64,000 nucleotides of DNA from Strigamia acuminata (taxonomy: Eukaryota > Arthropoda > Chilopoda > Geophilomorpha > Linotaeniidae), in NCBI GenBank assembly GCA_949358305.1, contig OX442324.1, positions 6,143,575 to 6,207,574 of the forward strand, written 5' to 3'. The notes beneath the pieces are model-generated. The model ran no database searches, had not been told where the DNA came from, and saw nothing but the letters and a program-made list of their open reading frames with translations. The number at the start of each line of letters is the position of its first letter. Within the stretch, counting starts at the first letter, position 1. The position numbers and the translations under genes are program-made. Shown in pieces: positions 1-9,206 of the stretch.

Positions 1-1128
1 TAAATGTTGTTAGTTCTGAGCAATTGATGATGCTATGTTTGGCTTATTTTGATGTCAGATGATAAAGGACCGGGTGGCTCTATGCCGCTCTATGCATTAT
101 GCTTCGGAAATAAAAATAAACTTTAACACAATTAACACAAGGGAGCTGGTCGACGATCGCGACGCCAAAGACGGCTCCTGTGGATGTTTGTTTATTTATT
201 TTTTTTTGCTCTATACATTCATATACATTCATTTTGGCTGACTTTAGCCGTATTCTTTGGATACGGGGTTCGCATCCATGTGGTGCACCTCTCTTTATTT
301 TTATTTTTCCTTTTTAATATCAAAGTAAAAATAATAGTGATTGTCTTCCTAATGTTCTAGAAGCTTTCCTTATATTTTTCGATTTTGTTCTAAGTTCGCG
401 TCCGTCCAGCGACCGTTTAAAATTTTTTTTTTAAATAAAAATACAATTTCACATAATCAAAGACCTAGAAATTTTCTTTATGCTTTTAAATTATTTCATC
501 AGTTTTGAATATTTATTTATCTTGATATTTCAATGCCTATGATGAATTCCCACGATTCAAGTAAAAGTGTAATGACTATACCGATGATACTACCATTTAG
601 CGTAGATAAGCTGCAACACCATAAAATAACAACACTCATATTAGATTGTTATGAGTTGTTATGAGGCTCGCTAACACAAAATCGCTATCGCTATTTTAGC
701 GTAGCTAACAAAAAATGGTTGATTAGCGAGAAAATCAGCGAAAATTTCGCTGATTTTCTCGCTAATCAATACGTTTTTACGACGTTTACTCGTAAACGTC
801 GTGAAGACGTATTGATTACTGAACGTCATAATTCGATATCCTGTTTTTAACTTGCTTGTAACTTGTTCGATGTGTCAAGTCCTCAACTGCAAAGAGCGAA
901 AACTATTTAATCCAAAATTTAATTTTAGAATTAAAGAATGATTTTCTTTTCTTTCCAATTCGACTTGACGACTTGGCAGTTCGTCTTTGTGGGTTTTCTC
1001 GTATAAATGAATACTTACTATTACTATATCTTGGTTATAAAATAATCGATTTTAACCTTTAGTATATATAATATATATATTTTGAATATTCTAACATTTT
1101 ATACATAAATAAAAGTTAATAGTGCACA
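1..1128. other. 3' flank of the cadherin gene, no supported gene
   Basis: AT-rich sequence downstream of the cadherin stop codon. Two short GC- and CpG-richer patches (about 140-182 and 245-288) stand out but carry no convincing exon. On the minus strand the second reads an open stretch ending EVHHMDANPVSKEYG before a stop, with a poor splice acceptor. The rest is AT-rich apart from the palindrome block at about 590-820. A motif resembling a tRNA B-box near 268 has no matching A-box or acceptor stem. Confidence 0.6.
590..820. repeat. Nested palindromes, foldback or MITE-like element
   Basis: A series of hairpins packed into about 230 bp. Around 629-667 an imperfect hairpin includes a tandem 10-mer TTGTTATGAG. 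At 719-769 there is a perfect palindrome with 25-bp arms around one central base (744). At 763-774/807-818 there are perfect 12-bp arms (TAATCAATACGT and its complement), enclosing a perfect 11-bp hairpin (779-789/792-802) with a 2-base loop. The second structure overlaps the end of the first, so the DNA can fold in alternative ways. No coding capacity. A non-autonomous foldback transposon is the simplest reading. Confidence 0.75.
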
Positions 1129-1134
1129 TTTATT
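1129..1134 (-). terminator. Poly(A) signal AATAAA for the cadherin gene
   Basis: A minus-strand AATAAA begins 4 nt after the TGA stop of the cadherin reading frame (stop at 1141-1139). If used, the 3' UTR would be only about 25-30 nt. Further AT-rich signals lie downstream and could give longer ends. Confidence 0.45.
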
Positions 1135-1138
1135 CCCA

Positions 1139-4100
1139 TCAGAAATAACAACTGTTCTCAGGATCCTGTGAATTCATACTCAAAGGTGTAACACTAACAG
1201 CCACATCCAATTCCGTCTAGCAAACAGAAATGCAACAGATTAGTGAATTATTTAGTGAATTATTGATAACAAATGTAAAAAAAAAGCTTTAGCCCGCTTA
1301 CTTTATGACTAACGTTTTCGTCTTGCCAACTAAGCTTTTTAACTCTTCTGGGTGCAGCTTTCCTTCCGCTTTCCGCGTCGTTTTCGCTGGTTATCGAAGA
1401 AATGGACCGATTAGCTTCACTTTTGGCACAAAGCGTCGACATGAGCTTCGACTCTCTGGTTTCAGTCTTAGCCAAAGCGGTGCTCGCCGAAGCTAGCGAT
1501 CGATTGCTCGGAGAAACTGAAGGTGATGCCTCGTCTTGAGAATCGCTCCTAAACGTGGGATTGTCTCTGCCGTTAGCCCTCGTCCCTTGCAGCAGCTTCT
1601 CGTGTACATTTCCATTCATGTACGAATTTAATTTGTTGAGTGGTTGCGAGTTTGTTTCACTCGAATTTTTGCTGCAAAGTAAACAATTAATACAACATGT
1701 TGATGAATTTCTCCATACAGGTACTCAACTGCTTGGCGATGTAGAGCGCGAGGACCAGCACAACGAGGACGAGCACCCCCAGCGTGGCTCCGAAGATAAT
1801 CATGAGCAGGTAAGAACTGTCTGCGGCGAACAGTGACATTGAGCCGAGGCGCAATTCGTCCGGTACCGTTATTATAATCGGTACCGAGGCGGTGCGTGGC
1901 GGTTGACCGGTGTCGGTAGCTACTACTACTAAATGTGTGAGAGATGAATTCAGAACAGTGGAATTGAGTACTTGAATCACTCCTCCTTCGCTGATCGAGA
2001 AACGACTATTAGAAGAAAATGAATGCTTGGAAAATGTTGATTTAATATTTCTAATATTTCTGTGTTGTTACTTGGCGTCTTCACCAACGAGGGTGAGATT
2101 GACCTGCTCCGATTGGTCGTCATCGCCAACTTGTATTTGACCCAGAATTAACCCAGCTTGCAGATTGTTGTCCGTCACGACAAAGTTGTACAACTGACTG
2201 CCGAATTTCGGATTGTGTCTATTGACATCATCGATTGTCACTTCAACTTCGGTGTAGTCAGACTAAAAAAAATAAATTAAATATTTGGAAAAGATAATTT
2301 ATAAATTTATTTACAAATTTGCCGTCTGCCACTTTGACCATCACAGAAACCAGTTGGATCTGGTCGTAGTTGAGAGGTGACCTCAACATCACCTCTCCTC
2401 TAAAAAAAAAAGTTAAAAATATATATTGTATATATATTTAATTATTAATACCTTTTATTGACGTTAAAGTACTCGACGGAACCGTTGACTAAGCTAAAAT
2501 AAAGCCTCTGAAAATAATAATGGTTAATGGTGAATATTGATTAACGAGTCAAATTTGTGCTTACTTGGACGTGCGGTTTATTAGTTTGCAATAAAACTAG
2601 AGTTTGGTTGACTGGAAACGTTTCAGGAATGTTGCAAGTGTATCGAGGGAGAAGAAAATGTAAATCGCCATTCACCGACGAGTATGGACTCACACTGAGT
2701 GTTGTCAACGCGGACCTCTCAGCATTGTCCTCTTGAGACGCCTTTCATTTTAATCCATTAAAACACTGACTGCACAAACCGAACCAGTTTGAATGCTTAT
2801 GCTTACTTTAATCACAAGAGTGAGTGGAAATACAACATCATCAGCGAACGGACGCACAAGTGTCACTTCTCCGGTGACATTATTAATAGCAAAATATTTA
2901 CCATCCACTTGATCTGTAGTAGAACAAAAGGTCGTGGAAAGGTTCAACGAACGAACGAACGAAGGGACAAACAAACACATTTCACATTCACCTGACTTGA
3001 ACGAGTATTCTATCGATGCATTGATGCCTTGATCCATATCGCGCGCGTTAATTGCTCGAGGTTTTACCTCCAGTATAGTTGCCTGTAGAATACAATTTAA
3101 AAAATTCAGCATAATTTAATTAATTAATGAGTAATAAATAAATACCACTTGGGCTTGATCGGGGATGACGGAAGCGTAACGCTCGTCATCGAACGAAGGA
3201 TTTAAATCATCCGCATCCAAAACGTGAACCGGGATCGAAACTTTGCTTACAGCGGGCGGATTGCCTAAATCCTAGAAAAGCAATGCAAAAAAGATACGAC
3301 GATTTCAAGTGACGTCAACGAGAAACAGAAAAGAAAGAAGAAAACAAGTAAATAAAAAAAAAACTACGTTTTTTTTGGAAAAAGGCTTTTATGCTGTATC
3401 CCTGTGAAATTGAAAACCAGACTAAAAATTTGGCAAATGACATCGTTTGATTACATTTCGCTGTAAATCAGCATTTTCTCCATTTTAACTACTTTTAATA
3501 TCAATTTTATCATATTAATTGGAAAGTAGACCAAAAACTGCACCAGAAAAGTCTACTTTCCAATCTTACGATTAATTTTTTAATTCCTTATTTTCAAAAT
3601 TACATAAACCGGAAGTTTAAACACACACACACACACACAAACATTCAAATCAAGTTAAATAAAAGCCTTTAAAAAAACCTCACTTGAGCTCGGATGGTGA
3701 TGTTAAAGTGATGAACCTCTTCGTAGTCCAACGAGTGCGTCAACATCAAAATGCCCTTTAGTGGGTTGGGAAATTCAAAGTGATCCTTAGACAAAAAAAT
3801 AAAGATATTCATGGGGTCGTATGGTATCGCGCAGAGCATTTTATTATTTTAATAACTATACCGAATACGGTCCGTTCTCCACGCTGTACTGTACTGTGCT
3901 GAATGGACCCGTCTGGTCGCCGTCGACTGCCCGGATGGGGCGATGCGTTACAACAGTTCCTGGTTGAGTGATCTGTAAATGTTTGTTTTTCTCTGGCAAC
4001 TCGTTAAATATTAAATTTCATTTAATCCAATTTACTTCGCTAATTTTCAACATTTCTGGTGTATCGACAAACTCGGGGATGTTGTCGTTGGCATCGTTGA

Positions 4101-5805
4101 CGAATATTCTCAATGGTATCGGGAAAACCTAAAGAGCAGCGAGTAAACAGACGGGGAAAAAAATGAGGAAAAAGTCTCATAAAACAGAATTAAAAAGAGA
4201 GAACGGGTAATTGCAATTAAAGTGATAGGACAACTAAAAAAAAAGCTATGGTGACGGGTTGGAGCAAATGATTCCCGCATTCACGCTTGATGGGTGTTTC
4301 ACATCAGAATTAAATACGATCCAATCACGCGAGCACTAAATTCTCGTGAGATCAAAAAAAGTTTGCCTTCTCTCTCTTTCTCTCATTCTCTCTCTCTCTC
4401 TCTTTTAAATTCTTTCCTCATAGTTAAATACATTACATAATAATCCAAACCGGTTTTTCAAATTATTGCGATTTTAATTTCATTTTGGATTATACTCAGT
4501 GGCGTTCAAACTCCAAACTTAACGGGATTATGCAAATAACATGTTGTGTGTGTAGACTGTGAAGAAAATTAGCATAATCCCTAGAGCCGATAATTTATTC
4601 GATCGATTAATCGATAGATTATTGCAAAATGGAATATAAATGAAGAGAAAATGGAATAAACTCACCAGTTGGCTCGAGTCTTTCTTGCGGCAGTACACCT
4701 GTAGAGCGACTTCGGATGGCCCATCTTTCCCCTAAAGTCAAAACGTGCAAGTCAAAAGCAACACGATTAGAAATTTTTCAAATTTGAATATTTGAATATC
4801 GCGTTACCTCTCGGTCAAGCCTTTTCTTGAGCGTGATGTTTTTTGTGCCTTCGGGAATCTCTATTACAGCATCGTCTTGCGATAGTCGCAATTCGATCGT
4901 GCCGTTTTCGGATGGATCGCCCACGATATTCAACACCCCGACAATAGATCCTGTAGTCGAGATTAAGACATTTTTCAATTGAATGTTCGAATCGAACGAT
5001 TGGTACGCAACACGTTTCTCTCTCACCAATTGGCAGTAATTCATTAGCCGTAAAGGATTCCCGTGACATACCAGTCGACAAAGAACAAGGCAAATCTGTA
5101 ATTCAAATTTATTGAGTAAATGTATAAATGTATAAATAAATTTGACGTTTTGGTTGAATGGCATGAATGAAATGAATGAAATGAATGAAAATGGATCGAA
5201 TCGATCGACAAAGATGAGCCATTTCCTGTTTGAGAAAAGTGTGGGTGAATCACAATTTTCATGTTTGCTTCACACATTTTTGTCGGAGGAAATACGGCAA
5301 TTTGAATGCGAGGAAGAGGAGATACGCGTTTAATGTTGCAGTAGTATCAACTGTTTTCACTACATTAACATACAAAAGTGTGCAAATGACACGAATAATT
5401 CACAACTTTGCTCATCATATCCTCACACTCCAATTACCCCGCAAAGCCGACTAGAAACTCGTTCAAACCATTTTCTTTCTCACATTAAAAGAGAAAAAAT
5501 CCCAGCGCAACAGTTATTTCCTGCCTTTTCAATTTTTAATCCTTTCCTTACTCCGAAATTGAATCGATCAACTTGTACATTCCCAAACACCAGAACTGCA
5601 CAACTGAGAAGTGAGAACAAACTGAGAACACGCTGGAATTGGTTTAAACAGCCATTCAAAATTCTTGTCACTTCTTACCTGGCTGTGCCAGTAACCCGTT
5701 TGATAGATAAAAGAGAATCATCATCATCATGACAAGTAGTGGTAATCCCAACGATGATGTTGGTCGCCATGGCAACGCTGAGCCCAAATTCTGATTGAAA
5801 TCCAT
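1139..5805 (-). CDS. Cadherin-superfamily adhesion receptor, five EC repeats, protocadherin-15/Cad99C-like
   Basis: Coding exons, 5' to 3' on the minus strand: 5805-5679, 5095-5027, 4950-4808, 4731-4666, 4128-4036, 3972-3862, 3785-3684, 3271-3146, 3082-2992, 2913-2807, 2741-2565, 2507-2452, 2399-2315, 2262-2072, 2005-1730, 1671-1302, 1216-1139. All phases agree and give 755 aa. The start is the first ATG after an in-frame upstream stop and begins a signal peptide (hydrophobic LPLLVMMMMILFYL, cleavage near 40). EC1 ends in VNDANDNIPEF (about 145-155), EC2 in VLDADDLNPSF (254-264), EC4 in TIDDVNRHNPKF (460-471). EC3 lacks a canonical calcium linker. EC5 is followed by a membrane span (about 581-604) and a 150-residue serine-rich tail containing RVKKLSWQDE and ending DPENSCYF. 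Cadherins mediate calcium-dependent cell-cell contact. The EC2 DDLxPxF end and the EC1/EC3 sequence recall protocadherin-15/Cad99C from memory. The donor of the transmembrane exon (GTTGAG) is weak. Gene call is firm; subfamily is tentative. Confidence 0.92.
5763..5776 (-). promoter_or_regulatory. X-box (RFX-type) motif inside the first cadherin coding exon
   Basis: The minus strand reads GTTGCCATGGCGAC, which fits the nematode X-box consensus RYYNYYATRRNRAC at every position. It lies within codons for A-L-P-W-R near the start of the signal peptide, so it may be coding coincidence. Two more X-boxes lie about 1 kb upstream. Confidence 0.4.
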
Positions 5806-6009
5806 GTGTGCGAGCGGCCAATTGATTTCCTCAATGTCTTTCTTTTCCCCTCACTTTGCTGCACGTGCTGCAAAACAAAACAAAACAAAAATACGTTCAG
5901 AGAAAAACGTCAGCCAGCCACATTTCGCTAATGTGATGCGATGCGCACCTCTTCCCCATCTGGGCCATCAACCGCATAGCACAGCACACCACATAGCATG
6001 TAGCTTACC
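5806..6009 (-). other. Cadherin 5' UTR: candidate intron with strong splice signals
   Basis: Upstream of the ATG the minus strand has a strong acceptor: TTTTG-rich tract then CAG, AG at 5869-5868, exon from 5867. A consensus donor GAG|GTAAGC follows an upstream exon ending at 6009. The implied intron is 141 nt. This gives a non-coding first exon from above 6009 joined to the signal-peptide exon. Supported by splice signals only. Confidence 0.45.
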
Positions 6010-6748
6010 TCTCGTCTAGTGTAGGTATAGGTAGGTGTGTCTCGTGTCACGCCAAGATTACCGGCATGTGCTGAGTGCTCCATTTATAATGAGGCTATGC
6101 TTAACCAAAGTTGAAATGCAACTTTTTCGGCAATATTTTTTTTTTATTTTTTCTTTTCTTTTCTTTTTTTCCCCAGCCAAGTTAGTTTCATCCAATCTAG
6201 CAACAGGAGCCGTCATTAAACAACGCCTCGAGTCTAATAAACACAACACCCGCTACCACCTCCATTAAATTTCCCCTCCGCGACCACAATAAGCCCCCCT
6301 AACACGCGTCATATCCTTTGCAGACGCAGGGTGCTGCGATGAGGAACATGCGCACTGGTTCGTAACAGCGACCTCTACGCGCATCGATGAATTCTTTGCT
6401 AAATAATAATAAATATTTCTCCTCTCGTCTTCTTCTCGAGGAATGAAATAAAACACTCGGTCGGAAGGAGTTTGAAAGAAATCTGATAAATGAGTGAAAA
6501 TTTGTTTTTCCAACCCGCAGGTGTTTAAATCGAACAAATGACAGCGGTATCGTGCTCGGTTGAAAAGGGGTATTGTGGAACTTAATTAGTGGTTAGTAAT
6601 TAATTTAACCGACATTTCTATCTCTTACCTTTCGCTCTCGTTGTTTCCCACGTTGTTTCTCTCGTCGCTTTCATCGTATTTTATCCCGACCGTTGGGACA
6701 GGTGAAAGTGAGGTGTTCTATACATCAAAACGGGACGCACCTGGCTGA

Positions 6749-6763
6749 GTTGCTACGGGCAAC
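6749..6763. promoter_or_regulatory. X-box motif (RFX-type inverted repeat)
   Basis: GTTGCTACGGGCAAC: half-sites GTTGCT and GGCAAC separated by 3 bp. It lies upstream of the cadherin gene and 46 bp from the next X-box. Confidence 0.55.
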
Positions 6764-6809
6764 CGGCTTCTGCGGCCAATCCAGAGAGATGCACACTGGT
6801 GTATGACTG

Positions 6810-6822
6810 GTTGCTTAGCAAC
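6810..6822. promoter_or_regulatory. X-box motif (RFX-type inverted repeat)
   Basis: GTTGCTTAGCAAC: half-sites GTTGCT and AGCAAC separated by 1 bp. Second of the pair upstream of the cadherin gene. Confidence 0.55.
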
Positions 6823-6830
6823 GCTTAGGT

Positions 6831-9092
6831 GGACTGGAGCAAAGGCAGGGTGGGGAAAGAAGTGAGAAAGAAGGTCCAGGTAATTTCCACACGTAACTGC
6901 ACTCATGGTGTAATTAAGTTCACGGCATTTCCTGGGATCGGGTTAAATAATTTTTGGAAAAAGAAATAAAGAAAGAGGGAAATTTGAAATGTTGAACGAA
7001 CAAATTTATTTAAGTATTTCTTGGAGAAAAATGAAGAAAAATGGGCGAAATTGAAAATTTGAATTCTGAATTGATATAAAATGTCATTTAGTGTTGGATA
7101 ACACATTAAATCTCTTTTGTGCTTGTCACTTCGAGAAGGAAGTGACATTTTTCTCTCTCTCGTTACCCAAGAAGCAAAAGCAAAGAAATTGGTCTTGGTA
7201 TTATAATAACAGAGAAAGATTCACTTTGGCTATGGGTTTCCATATCAAGCTCGGCGCCGATCGATAAGAGAGAAAAATTGTAGCGACCTAAACCAATAAA
7301 AAATATTTCCAAACTATGAAAATGTGCAATATTTGACGCCAAAAATTTATGACTCACAATTCAATGTTGCAGAAATTATTATTTCTCGCTTTAATTTTTA
7401 AATGTCGTGCTAAATTAGTCAAATAAAATAGTTGATAGTTGTTGGTTTTTTTTGTTTTGTTTTTATCAGAAAAGTGGATTTTTTAATCATAGGTAACACA
7501 AATCAACCCATTTTTTGGTATTTTTTTTTTTGGTAATTTTTTTTTCTTACAAAATAGACTGTACAGGAACGAGAAGAGCGCTTCAAAGATTCAAACACAA
7601 AATGTAAACACTTCAGACGGAATGTATTTTAAACAAGAAAATTTACATTTACGCACACATCTAGGCCATAGTAGAAAAAAAAAGCAAATTAAAATACACA
7701 GAAAAACAAAAATGGAAAAATTGTTTTTTAAAATCCTTTTCATCACTTAATATCCGTCTGAAGTGACTTTCTTAATGTGCAAGCGGGTTAAGTGATTTCC
7801 GAATAAGAGTCACAAAGTTTTCTTAATTTAAATGTAAATAAATTTAGAAGAAAAAATTGGAACGAATGTTTTTGAATGAGCAAAACCAAGGGATGTTGTT
7901 TTTCTTTTTCACTTTCTTCATATTTCTGTATATATATATAATATACTTATTTTGTTTATAATTTAAATGAAAATGGGTTCAAATATCTATACAAAAGAGA
8001 AAAATGCGTCACCTGGGTTCACACTTTCAACTTCACCGAGAATTTACAGTTATTAAAGTCAGTGAAAAGTTGAATGCAAAGGTGACGTTAAAAAAGTCAC
8101 AGAGAGACATGATTACATGTGCAATAGCCAATGAAGATTCTGTGCTGAAAAGACGAAGACACACTCCAGAGTAAAATACTTAGAAAAATCACTTGGGAAA
8201 ACCGATTTGATTTTTTTTAAACCTTTTTTCTTTCAGTTAGACACGAGGGTCAAAACATGCTGAGAACATTTTTGCATAGTGTCAAAAAGAGCACAGAATT
8301 TTATCCTCTTTTAGTATTTAAAATTTAATGTTGAATGAAGCGGAAGTCATTAGAGCAAGTTCCTCATCTCTTAGATTGTCTTGCATCATCCCCTTGACCC
8401 ACCCAATGGAAATTAAAGCGAAATTAATTCACTCGCACATTTGATATTATAAAAAGATATGTTAGAAGTCTGATTTGCAAACTTTTTTTTTCTTCCCTTT
8501 TTGTATTTATATATTTTTATATAAAAACTTGAAAAGAAAAAACTATACGTTTACAGTTGCAACCACCTCAAATTGAGAGAGGAAGCTTTTAAATTGATGT
8601 ACAAATTTATTTACTTGTTTCGAGATGAAAGCAACTCACAACTTTAAACAAATATTTGGATGGTGTAAAACCGACCACACATGGCATTATTAAAAGAAAA
8701 AAAGAAGAAAAATCAAGATCAAAGTGTACAGCTAGGTTAAACAAAACAAAATTTGAAATTAAAATTAAAATTAAAATTCATTCCTCAACCCCCTTGCACA
8801 TTCACGAATACATGCAGGGAAGTTGCACACAGGTGATGGAATGTGATCACAAAAAGAGCTCATCACGTTATTACGTCATTTCGACAGAGGCACTCGGAAC
8901 AGAATCGAACAACATGACACAAGCAGAACACAACCAACAAAAAAAATGCAAACATAAAGTCAAAAAAAGAAGAAATATTTACATTATCGTTTCATTTGTC
9001 TATTTTTTTTTTGTTAGAAAATGTTGTAACAGTGCGAGTTTCACCATCCACCCTACGGTAGTGTAGGGGATTTCTTCATTTGAACTGCACAC
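6831..9092. other. Intergenic stretch between cadherin promoter and LRR gene 3' end
   Basis: About 2.2 kb of AT-rich DNA with runs of A/T and no recognisable exon. The longest plus-strand open frame (8656-9066) is lysine-rich low complexity and resembles nothing I know. A CRE-like TTACGTCA lies near 8871-8878. Part of the right end may be 3' UTR of the LRR gene if the first poly(A) signal is skipped. Confidence 0.5.
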
Positions 9093-9098
9093 TTTATT
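9093..9098 (-). terminator. Poly(A) signal AATAAA for the LRR gene
   Basis: First clear minus-strand AATAAA, about 110 nt past the TGA stop at 9209-9207, after a pyrimidine/purine simple repeat (9140-9180). It would give a 3' UTR of about 130 nt. Confidence 0.45.
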
Positions 9099-9206
9099 TT
9101 ATTTTTTTTTATTTTATACCTTTTTCTTCCTCTTTTTACTTTCTTTCTTTCTTTCTTTCTTTTTTTCTTTTCTTTCTTTTCAGAAATTCTTTTGAAAAAG
9201 TCACCA

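Larger units (their letters stand above)
6630..6830 (-). promoter_or_regulatory. Candidate cadherin promoter and alternative 5' UTR exon
   Basis: A consensus donor GAAAG|GTAAGA on the minus strand (exon end 6629) could end an alternative non-coding first exon that splices to the acceptor at 5867. Two X-box motifs sit 120-193 bp upstream of that donor, a typical position for RFX sites in ciliary promoters. No TATA box is obvious. The start site cannot be fixed by eye. Confidence 0.35.

Noticed and set aside
245-290. tRNA-like B-box (GGTTCGCATCC)
   Set aside because: No A-box, anticodon arm or 7-bp acceptor stem can be drawn around it.
8656-9066. 136-codon plus-strand lysine-rich ORF
   Set aside because: Low-complexity, antisense to the likely 3' flank of the LRR gene, no homology recalled.
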